45,178 nucleotides of DNA from NCBI RefSeq assembly GCF_946478835.1, contig NZ_CAMLDV010000008.1, forward strand, positions 1 through 45,178. Direction: 5' to 3'. How positions within the stretch are numbered: position 1 is the first letter of the stretch; each line of letters starts with the position of its first letter. The position numbers and the translations under genes are program-made. This document shows, piece by piece, positions 1 through 8,117 of the stretch. Source of the DNA: an uncultured Bdellovibrio sp. (lineage in GTDB: Bacteria > Bdellovibrionota > Bdellovibrionia > Bdellovibrionales > Bdellovibrionaceae). The notes under the pieces were generated by a model. The model did not search any database, had not been told where the DNA came from, and saw nothing but the letters and a program-made list of their open reading frames with translations.

Positions 1-2
1 GC

Positions 3-647
3 CAAAAGAAAGTTAAGCTCGACACTGATATGAAAAAAGCGAGCTACGCTATCGGCCAACAAATCGGTGGCAACTTGAAACAACAAAACATCGATTTCGA
101 TGCTGACGCTTTGGCGCAAGCTTTGAAAGATGCAGGCGCAGGTAAAAACGAAATGTCTAAAGAAGACATGCAAGCTGCGATGATGAAACTTCAAGAAATG
201 GCGATGAAAAAACAACAAGAAGCCGCTGAAGGTAACGCGAAAGCTGGTAAAGAATTCTTGGAGAAAAATAAATCTGCTGCTGGAGTTAAAACAACAGCTT
301 CTGGTCTTCAATACATCGTTGAAAAAGAAGGCACTGGCGCTTCTCCTAAAAAAGAAGACGTAGTAAAAGTTCACTACAAAGGAACTTTGACGAACGGTGA
401 ACAATTCGATTCTTCTTACGATCGTGGTCAACCAGCTGAATTCCCAGTTGGCGGCGTGATCCCAGGTTGGACAGAAGCTCTTCAATTGATGAAAGTGGGC
501 GGCAAAGCTAAACTTTTCATCCCACCTGAGCTTGCTTACGGTCCTTCTGGTCGTCCAGGCATCCCACCAAATTCAGTTCTAGTTTTCGACGTTGAGTTGA
601 TCGACATCGTAAAACAAGACAAAAAAGCTGAAGCTAAAAAGAAATAA
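3..647 (+). CDS. FKBP-type peptidyl-prolyl cis-trans isomerase (FkpA/Mip type), 5' end cut
   Basis: Catalyses cis-trans isomerisation of X-Pro bonds; FkpA/Mip proteins are envelope folding factors. The frame is open to the left window edge, so the true start and any signal peptide lie outside; the ATG at 30 is internal because family-like residues (KVKLDTD) precede it. The visible part has the helical dimerisation domain with the pattern AYAIG-type repeat (SYAIGQQIGG) and a Lys/Gln-rich helix, followed by the FKBP fold with VHYKGTLTNGEQFDSSYDRG, GVIPGWTEALQLM, LFIPPELAYG and IPPNSVLVFDVEL. These match E. coli FkpA block by block. The C-terminus is a Lys-rich tail. The stop overlaps the next start by one base (TAATG), so pdxH is probably translationally coupled. 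Confidence 0.93.
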   Translation, partial: QKKVKLDTDMKKASYAIGQQIGGNLKQQNIDFDADALAQALKDAGAGKNEMSKEDMQAAMMKLQEMAMKKQQEAAEGNAKAGKEFLEKNKSAAGVKTTASGLQYIVEKEGTGASPKKEDVVKVHYKGTLTNGEQFDSSYDRGQPAEFPVGGVIPGWTEALQLMKVGGKAKLFIPPELAYGPSGRPGIPPNSVLVFDVELIDIVKQDKKAEAKKK

Positions 648-1234
648 TGATCGATTTTAGCAAAGACCCTTTTGAGCATTTCGATCGCCTTCTTAAAGAG
701 GCGATCGCAAAGCAAGTCCCTGAAGCCAATGCGATGTCAGTGGCGACAGTGGATGAAGAGGGTGTGCCCTCCGTGCGAATCGTCTATCTAAAAGACGTTT
801 CCAAGGGGGGCTTTGTTTTTTATGGCAACTACAAAAGTCATAAAGGCCAAGACATCGCTTTCAATGAAAATGTCTGTTTGAATTTCCACTGGCCCGTTTT
901 GTGGCAACAAATCCGAATCACAGGAAAAGCCGAAAAGATTTCTTCTGAAGAAAGTGACGCGTACTTTGCAACTCGTGCACGCTTAAGTCAGATCGGAGCT
1001 TGGGCTTCTCATCAAAGTGAGATCATTCCCGATCGTGATTGGTTGGTTCGCCGTGTGGCTGAGTATGAAAAACAATTCGACGGACAAGTCGTTCCTCGCC
1101 CTCCGCACTGGGGCGGATGGAGAGTCATCCCAACAGAAATTGAATTCTGGTTCGGTCTTACTGGTCGCCTGCACGAACGTTACGTCTATCAAAAAGACGG
1201 TAAAGTGTGGAAGACGTTTATGAGAAGTCCCTAA
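647..1234 (+). CDS. pdxH: pyridoxamine/pyridoxine 5'-phosphate oxidase
   Basis: FMN-dependent oxidation of pyridoxamine- or pyridoxine-5'-phosphate to pyridoxal 5'-phosphate in the cytoplasm. The 195-residue length is slightly short compared with about 218 in E. coli, mainly at the N-terminus. The FMN-binding split-barrel is visible (SVRIVYLKDVS, FYGNYKSHKG, FHWPVLWQQIRI), as is the dimerisation/active-site segment with RPPHWGGW, EFWFG and RLHERYVY, ending in the usual SP. The ATG overlaps the stop of the FKBP gene (TAATG), so the two form an operon. It converges on the next gene with one base between the stops. Confidence 0.95.
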   Translation: MIDFSKDPFEHFDRLLKEAIAKQVPEANAMSVATVDEEGVPSVRIVYLKDVSKGGFVFYGNYKSHKGQDIAFNENVCLNFHWPVLWQQIRITGKAEKISSEESDAYFATRARLSQIGAWASHQSEIIPDRDWLVRRVAEYEKQFDGQVVPRPPHWGGWRVIPTEIEFWFGLTGRLHERYVYQKDGKVWKTFMRSP

Positions 1235-1235
1235 A

Positions 1236-1721
1236 TTATTTGTATTCGAAAGTGCAGGAAGCGGAGTTGTAGTCGCTGGATGTGCATTCGATTTTATTGA
1301 GTTGGGCCCACAAGAGTCTTGTTGTGTGGCTGTCGCCGTCCTTCAATAAATTTTCTTCGATCATTCTTTGGATGAGAGAGATCTGTCCGTAGTGGCAGTT
1401 TTCGTCGTTGATTTCTTTGCCGCTGCAAAGTTTTTCGTCGTCGTCGGGATATTCGTACATATCAACGTGTTGGCCGACGGAGTTGTCGGCAGAGACGTGG
1501 ATCATTCTTCCGCCCGAGGGGCTGGCGTCGGCGTCGTAAGAGCAGTTTACGTTTGTCAGAATGTATTTGCAGGTTTCTTCTTCGCAGTCAGATACGGCTG
1601 TCAGTTCAATCAAGCCTTGCTGGATGTCGTAGCCTTTTTCGCCGTCGATGGTGCGAGTTTCAGCAGCGAATGAAGTTTGTGCTAAAAGGACAAGGGCAGT
1701 CGCGATGGCGAAGTTTTTCAT
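1236..1721 (-). CDS. secreted cysteine-rich protein of unknown function
   Basis: About 161 residues, not recognised. The start at 1721 is chosen because AAGGAG sits six bases upstream and translation then begins with a clean signal peptide (MKNFAIATALVLLAQTSFA, cleavage after AFA-type SFA). The mature part carries seven cysteines, several in C-x4-C or isolated positions (SDCEEETCKY, NVNC, KLC, ENC, IEC, ASC), and many acidic residues, which suggests a disulphide-stabilised periplasmic or secreted protein. It converges on pdxH with no room for a terminator. The function cannot be guessed. Confidence 0.7.
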   Translation of the reverse strand: MKNFAIATALVLLAQTSFAAETRTIDGEKGYDIQQGLIELTAVSDCEEETCKYILTNVNCSYDADASPSGGRMIHVSADNSVGQHVDMYEYPDDDEKLCSGKEINDENCHYGQISLIQRMIEENLLKDGDSHTTRLLWAQLNKIECTSSDYNSASCTFEYK

Positions 1722-1824
1722 TGTGGCTCCTTGGTTCACACCAGCTTTATGTTTTTATTTTAGGAAGTTTTCCGAAAAAGACAAAGGGGATTTGAATTTC
1801 AAAGCTTTTGCTTTTCGCAGTGGC

Positions 1825-2391
1825 TTAGAAATCTTCTTTAGTGGCAGCGTACAAGACTAAATCCACCCATTTTTTATGGACTAAAAGGCGTTTGCGGCTA
1901 AGACCTTCCTTGCGAAGGCCGATGGCTTTTGCTGTTTTAATGGATTTTTTGTTTGTCGGAGCAATCCCGGCTTCCACTCTGTGAAGTTTCAAATCTTTGA
2001 AAGCGATTTGCATCGCTGCTTTACAGGCCTCTTGCGCGTAACCGTTTCCCCAGTAGTTATTAAAAATCCGGTAGCCCAAGTAAGCATTTTGAAAAGGCCC
2101 GCGGGAAATATCCATGAGGTTTACTGTGCCCAATAAAATACCGTCATCTTTTCTGAAAATTCCAAATGAATAAAAGATGTCTTTCGTTCGTTGAAGTTTT
2201 TGAATTTTCAAAAGCTCTTTGAATTTTTTCTTTGTGAGTTCAGAGTCTTTCCAGTTGGTTTCATCCCACTCATTTTGTGGAGGACGAAGGCAGGAATGGG
2301 CCTGGGCCCAGTTTTCATAATCCGTTTCTTCTAAAGGACGAATAACAAGACGCTTGGTGTTTTTATAAAGAGGCACTTTGATAGACTTCAT
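1825..2391 (-). CDS. GNAT-family N-acetyltransferase (RimJ/RimL type)
   Basis: Transfers acetyl from acetyl-CoA to an amino group; the RimJ/RimL branch acts on protein N-termini, but the substrate here is unknown. The N-terminus has the typical TKRLVIRPLEETDYENW; the centre has LLGTVNLMDI; the acetyl-CoA site is in YWGNGYAQEACKAAMQ; then LHRVEAGIAPTNKKSIKTAKAIGL, which is the classic RimJ/RimL core pattern. The 188 residues are normal length. The start overlaps the end of the upstream PEGA-like gene by 29 bases, so the two are probably co-translated. This does not imply a functional link. Confidence 0.9.
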   Translation of the reverse strand: MKSIKVPLYKNTKRLVIRPLEETDYENWAQAHSCLRPPQNEWDETNWKDSELTKKKFKELLKIQKLQRTKDIFYSFGIFRKDDGILLGTVNLMDISRGPFQNAYLGYRIFNNYWGNGYAQEACKAAMQIAFKDLKLHRVEAGIAPTNKKSIKTAKAIGLRKEGLSRKRLLVHKKWVDLVLYAATKEDF

Positions 2392-2674
2392 TACGGATCA
2401 GTCTAAGAGGAATTCGTTCTAGCTTGCAATGATAATAGGTCAATGTATGAGCGCTTTTAACGTAAGCGGTGTGATCTTTGTGACCGACAAGTTTCAAAGT
2501 GATTTTGGTCTCAGGTCCTTTGGGAATCGCCACGGCTTTCGGAGTTACGAAATTAGTTTTTCTATCGTTAAGCCAGATCTCTGCGCCTTCTTGCTCGGAA
2601 ACAACCATGCACAAACACATCGTAGAGTTTTTTTGAAGTCCTAAAAGTTCGCGCAGATTTTTGAACCAAGCCAT
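2363..2674 (-). CDS. small PEGA-like domain protein
   Basis: About 103 residues starting at 2674, where AAGGGGGC lies six bases upstream of the ATG; a longer reading from 2710 lacks such a site. No signal peptide is evident (MAWFKNLRELLGL). Residues ~30-85 read as a single beta-rich PEGA-like unit: EIWLNDRKTNFVTP, then AVAIPKGPETKITLKLVGHKD, i.e. an A-x-I-x-x-N/D-G-like strand, a TP turn and an I-x-L-K-x-x-G-H/Y strand. PEGA domains usually lie on envelope or sensory proteins, so this assignment is by pattern only. It overlaps the downstream GNAT gene by 29 bases. Confidence 0.55.
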   Translation of the reverse strand: MAWFKNLRELLGLQKNSTMCLCMVVSEQEGAEIWLNDRKTNFVTPKAVAIPKGPETKITLKLVGHKDHTAYVKSAHTLTYYHCKLERIPLRLIRNEVYQSASL

Positions 2675-2760
2675 GAAAGCCCCCTTCCGATCGGGAACAG
2701 GGTTTAGCACAGCTTTCTTTGAGTGATCTAGAAATTTTCTTAAAAACTAGACCTTATGGA

Positions 2761-3150
2761 TTAATGAAGAGCGTGAGGAGCTATTAGATAGAATTCAGGA
2801 ACTTCGACGCTGAAGCTCTCTCCATTTTCTGCAACAAAATGGTAGCGACCCTGCATGCTGCCTGTGGAAGCGTGAAGAGGGCAGGCACTGTCATATTCAA
2901 ACGTCTGACCCGGTTGGATTTTAGGCTGCATTCCAACAACACCCGGCCCGCGAACTTCTTCTTTGTGGCCGCGAGCATCTGTAATAACCCAATGGCGACT
3001 CATCAATTGAGCCGGAGCTTCGCCCACATTTTTGATTGAAATTTTGTAAGCAAAAAAGTGATAACCCTGCTCTGGACGCGACTCCGCAGGAACGTAGACG
3101 ACCTTCGCAGTGATTTGAAAATTCGGGGTTGTTGTTTTTTGCATTGCCAT
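2761..3150 (-). CDS. apaG: ApaG domain protein
   Basis: Small immunoglobulin-like beta-sandwich protein; ApaG is linked to cation efflux and dinucleoside polyphosphate phenotypes in enterobacteria, but its molecular role is unsettled. Nearly the whole chain aligns with E. coli ApaG by eye: FQITAKVVYVPAESRPEQ, YHFFAYKISIKNVG, APAQLMSRHWVITDARG, VRGPGVVGMQPKIQPGQTF, SMQGRYHFVAENGESFSV, VPEFYLIAPHALH. I place the start at 3150 (about 129 residues, family length); the open frame runs upstream to 3228, but that extension has no homology. The Shine-Dalgarno sequence is weak at either choice, so the ATG two codons later is also possible. Confidence 0.92.
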   Translation of the reverse strand: MAMQKTTTPNFQITAKVVYVPAESRPEQGYHFFAYKISIKNVGEAPAQLMSRHWVITDARGHKEEVRGPGVVGMQPKIQPGQTFEYDSACPLHASTGSMQGRYHFVAENGESFSVEVPEFYLIAPHALH

Positions 3151-3252
3151 AGTGTCATCTAGGATAATTTCGACGCATATAAACGTCAACGAGCTAAAAA
3201 GAGAATGACAGATAACAAATGAAACCAAAGATAATGCGGCGTGTGCTGTCGC

Positions 3253-4284
3253 TTATTTGAGTTTGAGGTTCTCAATTTCAAACACCAACGGATAATGATC
3301 CGAAGGGAGATTGAGTTTGGCATCCATATTTCTTGGGATGTCATGTTCCATCCCGAACTCATCCTTATAGCGATGCACGTACGAGCCACCGGGTTTCACC
3401 AACTGCTGCGTGTGTGGCGACAAAAACGCAAAATCAATTTGCCGTCCTTCCGCGCGGGACCCGTTTCGAACCTGGTAAAAAGTGGCGCGCGCTTCTTGCG
3501 GAAGACCGCTGACTTCCAGCACATCCTTTAAAGGAGTCGAAGAGTAAAGATCTTTAAACTCTTCATCCGTATTAATCATGCTGGCGTTGCCGTTAAAATC
3601 ACCGGCCACAATCAATGGCAAATCAGGATGCACGATCTCAAGCTCATGATAGATCTCAAGCAAAGTGCGAAGCTCGGCCTGGCGTCTTTCAAAACCGTTC
3701 GGATCAATGCGCTCGGGATCCAAGCGAGATTTCAGATGGGCGAGTAAAACAATCAGGGAAGGTTTTTCTTTGTCGGTTTTAAAAAGTCTAAGTTCCGCCA
3801 CGTCTCGCGAAAACTTGTGACTGCTTGTGACCTTGCCACCTTTCACCGGATAACCGTGCAAAAGACTTTCGCGCTCGTGCGGGTAGAGGTAATTGATCGG
3901 GCGATTCTTGTTGGATTGAAGATCAAAGTAGAACGGCAGATTTTTGCGGATCAAAAAACCGACGTCGATATTTCTTTCAGAGTTTCCCTCAATCAAACAA
4001 GGGGAATAGGCATCATCCATAAAGAGAAGGTTGAAGTTTTTTAAGGACTCAAAACCACCGACTTCGCAGAGCATAATAATATCCGCGTTGATCTCTTTGA
4101 GAGCTTTAGCGATGTCTTGAGTTTTCTTTAACGACTTATTCTCATAAATGGAAGAGGACAGACGTTGCCACTGAGCTTCCTTCAGATTCAAGACATCTTT
4201 TGTTGGTGTCCCGTCGAACATCAAAAAGAGATTCTCTGCATTGAGTAAGCAAAATTTTAAATTTGTGGTCTCTGTCCACGTCAT
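3253..4284 (-). CDS. endonuclease/exonuclease/phosphatase superfamily protein
   Basis: A metal-dependent phosphoesterase of the EEP fold; members cut DNA, RNA, phosphoinositides or sphingomyelin, and the substrate here is not evident. Expected catalytic positions are all present: N15-A-E17 in LLNAENLF, E74 in LCEV, H183 in LLAHLKS, D229-x-N231 in GDFNGN, D284 in RQIDFAFLS and the S328-D329-H330 terminal triad in PSDHYPLVFE. No signal peptide is seen, so it is probably cytoplasmic. At 343 residues it is a single-domain protein. It is divergent from pepA with 56 bases between the starts. Confidence 0.85.
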   Translation of the reverse strand: MTWTETTNLKFCLLNAENLFLMFDGTPTKDVLNLKEAQWQRLSSSIYENKSLKKTQDIAKALKEINADIIMLCEVGGFESLKNFNLLFMDDAYSPCLIEGNSERNIDVGFLIRKNLPFYFDLQSNKNRPINYLYPHERESLLHGYPVKGGKVTSSHKFSRDVAELRLFKTDKEKPSLIVLLAHLKSRLDPERIDPNGFERRQAELRTLLEIYHELEIVHPDLPLIVAGDFNGNASMINTDEEFKDLYSSTPLKDVLEVSGLPQEARATFYQVRNGSRAEGRQIDFAFLSPHTQQLVKPGGSYVHRYKDEFGMEHDIPRNMDAKLNLPSDHYPLVFEIENLKLK

Positions 4285-4340
4285 ATTATGATTTTACGGA
4301 ATTTATCACCCGAATCACAAACTAAAAGTGAGGAATTACA

Positions 4341-5882
4341 GTGGCTAAAAAATCGACTCCGAAGAAAACCTCAACAAAGCTTCAATTTCATTCATGGATT
4401 GAGACTTTTGATTTTGGCAAAGAACTTAAAGTAAAGAATGAATTGACAGGCTTCGTCTATTTCTTGGGAGTGGATGATTCAAATAAATTCACGTCCTTAG
4501 TGGAACAACATGCGCTGGATTGGCAGTTCGACACTTTAAAGAAAAGCGATCGTGAATTTCTTTACTTTGTAGGCCAAAAAGGACCTGTTTGGATTTTGCG
4601 TTCCCGTTCCAAAAATTCAGTGGGCCACGACGGTTTGATTGATGAAGCAAGTTACACTTGGGCTCGCGATCAATTTGGTTCCTTAGTAAGTCACTTTAAA
4701 GCCCATCACCTAAAAGCCGTACAAATTGAGTTCCATGGAACAGAAGAAGTTCAAGACTTGGGAGCTTTGGTTGGTTTTGATGTGGCAGTATACAACTTCC
4801 GCCAATTTGTTGACGGAAAACAATTGTCCGAACTTCCTAAAGTTGCATTGAAAAAATCTTTAGGTGGTTTGGATAAAGATCTTATCAGAGAAGCCATGCT
4901 TCGTGCTCGCGCGGTGAATATTGCCCGCCATTTGGTGAACTTGCCACCGAATGATCTTAATCCAAGAACTTTTGCAGAATTTGCGACAACAAGACTTTCT
5001 TTCCCATCGACTTTAAAGGTGGCGGTGTGGGACACAAAAAAATTAATGCAAGAAAACATGGGTCTTCACGTGGCTGTTGGACAAGGCGCTGAAAACGGTC
5101 CTTGCATGGTTCACCTTAAATACCGTCCAACGAAAAAATCAAAACTGAAACCTGTCGCGTTTGTAGGTAAAGGTATCACGTTTGATACAGGGGGCTTGGA
5201 CATCAAACCTTCTTCAGGAATGCGTTTGATGAAAAAAGACATGGGCGGAGCTGCCAGTGTGATGGCTCTTGCAACTTGGGTGGCAGACAGCAATTATCCG
5301 GGGCCTGTGGATTTCTATTTGGCCTTGGCTGAAAACGCTGTGGACGGAAAGTCTTTCCGTCCAAGTGACGTGGTTACCGCTCGTAATGGTTTGAAAGTGG
5401 AAATTGACAATACCGACGCCGAAGGTCGTTTGGTGTTGGCGGACGTCTTGGACGTTGCTTGCACACAAAAAGGTTCTGATGAACCTGAATACGTGATCGA
5501 CGTCGCAACGTTGACGGGCGCTATTAAGGTCGGTCTTGGTGCAGAGATCGCAGGTCTTTTCTCGAATGATGACCAACTGGCTTCCGCTCTCACTCACGCT
5601 GGACAACGCGCAGGGGATTTAAACTGGCGCATGCCTTTGTTTGAAAAATACTGGGGAGAAATGTCTTCTCCATTTGCAGATTTCAAAAACTCTGGCGGCG
5701 GATTCGGTGGTGCGATCACAGCGGCCTTGTTCCTGCAAAAATTCGTGCGTGGAAAAAAATGGGCGCACTTAGACGTATACGCTTGGACTGACAAAGCACA
5801 GGGGGCTTTGCTCTCTAGCGGAGGCAGCGGTCAACCAGTGCAATGCTTGATCGAATTCCTTTCTGATCGCGCACTCAAATAG
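4341..5882 (+). CDS. pepA: leucyl aminopeptidase, M17 family
   Basis: Di-zinc/manganese cytoplasmic exopeptidase that removes N-terminal residues from peptides. The catalytic half is intact: GKGITFDTGGLDIKP with metal ligands K277 and D282, MKKDMGGAA, and NTDAEGRLVLAD with D359 and E361. The N-terminal ~170 residues form the usual divergent macro-like domain. The 513 residues are normal. The start is GTG, with GAGG eight bases upstream; no in-frame ATG nearby fits. The window also carries a broken pepN, so this enzyme may cover peptide turnover, which would suit a protein-fed predator (inference). A strong terminator follows. Confidence 0.94.
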   Translation: MAKKSTPKKTSTKLQFHSWIETFDFGKELKVKNELTGFVYFLGVDDSNKFTSLVEQHALDWQFDTLKKSDREFLYFVGQKGPVWILRSRSKNSVGHDGLIDEASYTWARDQFGSLVSHFKAHHLKAVQIEFHGTEEVQDLGALVGFDVAVYNFRQFVDGKQLSELPKVALKKSLGGLDKDLIREAMLRARAVNIARHLVNLPPNDLNPRTFAEFATTRLSFPSTLKVAVWDTKKLMQENMGLHVAVGQGAENGPCMVHLKYRPTKKSKLKPVAFVGKGITFDTGGLDIKPSSGMRLMKKDMGGAASVMALATWVADSNYPGPVDFYLALAENAVDGKSFRPSDVVTARNGLKVEIDNTDAEGRLVLADVLDVACTQKGSDEPEYVIDVATLTGAIKVGLGAEIAGLFSNDDQLASALTHAGQRAGDLNWRMPLFEKYWGEMSSPFADFKNSGGGFGGAITAALFLQKFVRGKKWAHLDVYAWTDKAQGALLSSGGSGQPVQCLIEFLSDRALK

Positions 5883-5890
5883 TTTTTAGT

Positions 5891-5922
5891 AAAAGGGCTC
5901 TCACCGTAGAGCCCTTTTGTTT
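5891..5922 (+). terminator. Rho-independent terminator after pepA
   Basis: A perfect 11-bp stem, AAAAGGGCTCT with AGAGCCCTTTT, encloses a six-base loop and is followed by TGTTTT. It lies nine bases after the pepA stop and separates pepA from the next gene. Confidence 0.9.
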
Positions 5923-6010
5923 TCTAGCACGAATGTTCTTTAAATTTTCCGCGCTGTAACTTCGTCTTTCCCTGGGTTCCTCTTAAGATTTTAAGAAAAG
6001 AGGAAACGTC

Positions 6011-6253
6011 ATGGGTGTCTGTGAAACTTGTGGGAACCACTACAAAAATACTTTTAAAGTGATCTTGAAAAACATCAGTCATGAATTTGACTGTTTTGAA
6101 TGCGCTATTCATCGCTTAGCACCCGTGTGTGCGAATTGCTCCTGTCGGATTATCGGGCAGGGGGTGGAAGAAGATAGCATCATCTATTGCGGAGAACACT
6201 GCCTAAGAACGGCGGGCCGCACTTTGCATATTGAGGATACCACCGGGCTCTAA
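6011..6253 (+). CDS. small zinc-finger protein
   Basis: 80 residues with metal-binding pairs C4-x2-C7, C28-x2-C31 (H34 nearby), C40-x2-C43 (C45 nearby) and C60-x3-C64 with H63. This suggests two structural zinc sites, arranged like a LIM or treble-clef protein. It is not a classic metallothionein, because the cysteines are evenly paired and the spacers are structured. AGAGGAAACGTC precedes the ATG, giving a good ribosome site. The stop lies 15 bases before ftsH, so the two are an operon. A role as partner, adaptor or regulator of the FtsH protease is possible from context only. Confidence 0.75.
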   Translation: MGVCETCGNHYKNTFKVILKNISHEFDCFECAIHRLAPVCANCSCRIIGQGVEEDSIIYCGEHCLRTAGRTLHIEDTTGL

Positions 6254-6268
6254 AATTGGAGGCGATAA

Positions 6269-8113
6269 ATGCCTAGAGAAAGACGCAATCTTTTGCTCTT
6301 TATGTTATTCACTTTTGTCGCTCTCTTCTGGCTGCAAAACCTGTGGATTCGCTCAGGCTTTGTCGAAAATATTCCCTACAGTGAATTTGAGTCTCTTGTG
6401 AAATCCAACAGCGTCGAAAACCTGGTGATCGGTGATAAAACCATTCGGGGCGAGTTCAAAGAACCACGAGGAAATAAAAAACTTTTCATCACAACCAGAG
6501 TTGAGCCGGAGCTTGCCAAAGACTTGCAGGGCTCAGGCATCACGTATACGCGTGCGGTAGAGAGTACATTTTTTCGAGATCTTCTTTCATGGACTCTTCC
6601 GGCAATTATTTTCGTGGCTCTTTGGGTTTACTTTAGTCGTCGCGTTTTTGAAAAAGGCGGCATGGGTGGCTTGATGTCCGTCGGAAAAAGCCGCGCTAAG
6701 CTTTACGTTGAAACTGACGTAAAAACCACTTTTGGAGATGTTGCGGGTGTTGATGAGGCGAAAGATGAACTGCGCGAAGTGGTGGAGTTTCTAAAAAATC
6801 CTATTGATTATGAACGGCTGGGTGCGCGGATGCCCAAGGGAATATTATTGATTGGTCCTCCCGGGACGGGAAAAACTTTGCTTGCTAAAGCCGTGGCCGG
6901 AGAGGCTCAAGTGCCTTTTTTTTCTATCAGTGGTTCTGAGTTTGTAGAAATGTTTGTGGGTGTAGGAGCCGCTCGGGTGCGTGATCTGTTCGAAACAGCT
7001 CGCAATAAAGCCCCGTGCATTATCTTTATCGATGAACTTGATGCTCTTGGAAAAGTTCGAGCACCGGGAATGCTTTCTGGTGGGCACGATGAAAAAGAAC
7101 AAACACTGAATCAACTCTTAGCTGAGCTTGACGGTTTTGATACAAAGTCTGGTGTCGTTTTATTGGCGGCAACCAATCGTCCTGAAGTTTTAGATCCCGC
7201 TTTGCTGCGAGCGGGGCGCTTTGATCGTCAAGTTCTTGTCGACCGTCCTGATAAAATAGGCCGCGAAGCAATTTTAAAAGTTCACGTTAAAAAAATCCGC
7301 ATCTCTGAAAATCTAAATTTAGAACATATCGCCAGTCTCACCTCTGGATTTACAGGAGCAGATCTTGCCAATCTTGTAAATGAAGCAGCGCTGGTCGCTA
7401 CACGCAGAAAATCTTCCGTTGTCGAAGAAGAAGATTTTGTTATGGCCATGGAGCGAATCGTAGCGGGTTTAGAAAAACGCAACCGTCTTTTAAGTCCGAA
7501 AGAAAAACGGATCGTGGCTTTTCATGAAATGGGGCATGCGTTGATTGGATGCGCGCTGCCGGGGACAGACAGGGTGCAAAAGATCTCTATCATCCCTCAC
7601 GGTATCGGTTCTTTGGGATACACCATCCAGCGTCCCTTAGAAGATCGTTATTTGATGACACGGGAAGAGTTGTTAAACAAGATGGCTGTTTTATTGGGAG
7701 GAAGAATTTCTGAAAGTTTGGTCTTTGGAGAAATTTCCACTGGAGCCGCTGATGATCTTGTGAAAGTCACCAATATCGCAGAGGCCCTGGTCACTCGTTA
7801 CGGCATGAGTTCTTCTTTAGGTAACGTCGTTTTTGAACAGCAACCGCCCTCATTTTTAGAACGAACTTATCCGGGGATTGAGCACCGTGATCACAGTGAG
7901 GAAAGTGCGCAAAAAATTGATGCTGAAATTCGCCGAACCATTGACGAGGCGGCGAGCCTGGCTCGACGAATCCTAGAAGCCAATAGGGATATCTTAGACA
8001 AAGGGGCGAATCTTCTTTTAGAGAAAGAAACCTTGCAGGAGTCTGAAATTAAAATCTTGATGCAAGATCTTAAGCAGCCGCGTCCTGAAGAGCGGCCGTT
8101 GGATTTAGCGTGA
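6269..8113 (+). CDS. ftsH: FtsH-type membrane AAA+ zinc metalloprotease (probable paralogue)
   Basis: Membrane-anchored ATP-dependent protease that degrades membrane and short-lived cytosolic proteins. It has two N-terminal membrane segments (residues ~8-25 and ~108-125) around a ~80-residue periplasmic domain; Walker A GPPGTGKT at 196-203; Walker B FIDELDAL with D255-E256; second region of homology [21 protein letters not shown]; and zinc site H419-E-M-G-H423. The 614 residues are close to the usual ~640. Several positions differ from the housekeeping form: HEMGH for [13 protein letters not shown] for IDEIDAVG, and [13 protein letters not shown] for the R-G-x-x-L-G-x-T segment. A second FtsH copy is therefore likely. 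GGAGG lies nine bases upstream. It is co-transcribed with the zinc-finger gene. Confidence 0.93.
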   Translation: MPRERRNLLLFMLFTFVALFWLQNLWIRSGFVENIPYSEFESLVKSNSVENLVIGDKTIRGEFKEPRGNKKLFITTRVEPELAKDLQGSGITYTRAVESTFFRDLLSWTLPAIIFVALWVYFSRRVFEKGGMGGLMSVGKSRAKLYVETDVKTTFGDVAGVDEAKDELREVVEFLKNPIDYERLGARMPKGILLIGPPGTGKTLLAKAVAGEAQVPFFSISGSEFVEMFVGVGAARVRDLFETARNKAPCIIFIDELDALGKVRAPGMLSGGHDEKEQTLNQLLAELDGFDTKSGVVLLAATNRPEVLDPALLRAGRFDRQVLVDRPDKIGREAILKVHVKKIRISENLNLEHIASLTSGFTGADLANLVNEAALVATRRKSSVVEEEDFVMAMERIVAGLEKRNRLLSPKEKRIVAFHEMGHALIGCALPGTDRVQKISIIPHGIGSLGYTIQRPLEDRYLMTREELLNKMAVLLGGRISESLVFGEISTGAADDLVKVTNIAEALVTRYGMSSSLGNVVFEQQPPSFLERTYPGIEHRDHSEESAQKIDAEIRRTIDEAASLARRILEANRDILDKGANLLLEKETLQESEIKILMQDLKQPRPEERPLDLA

Positions 8114-8117
8114 TTGT

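Noticed and set aside
2727..2752. TCTAG..CTAGA near-palindrome between apaG and the PEGA-like gene
   Set aside because: A+T-rich with a weak stem; could be chance, and no U tract or operator pattern supports it.
5214..5606. Long antisense open frames within pepA, mgtE and pepN
   Set aside because: Each is the shadow of a strongly conserved gene and has no independent motif or ribosome site.
6011..6253. Calling the 80-residue protein a metallothionein
   Set aside because: Cysteines form regular CxxC pairs with long structured spacers and no dense CxC array; a zinc-finger fold is more likely.
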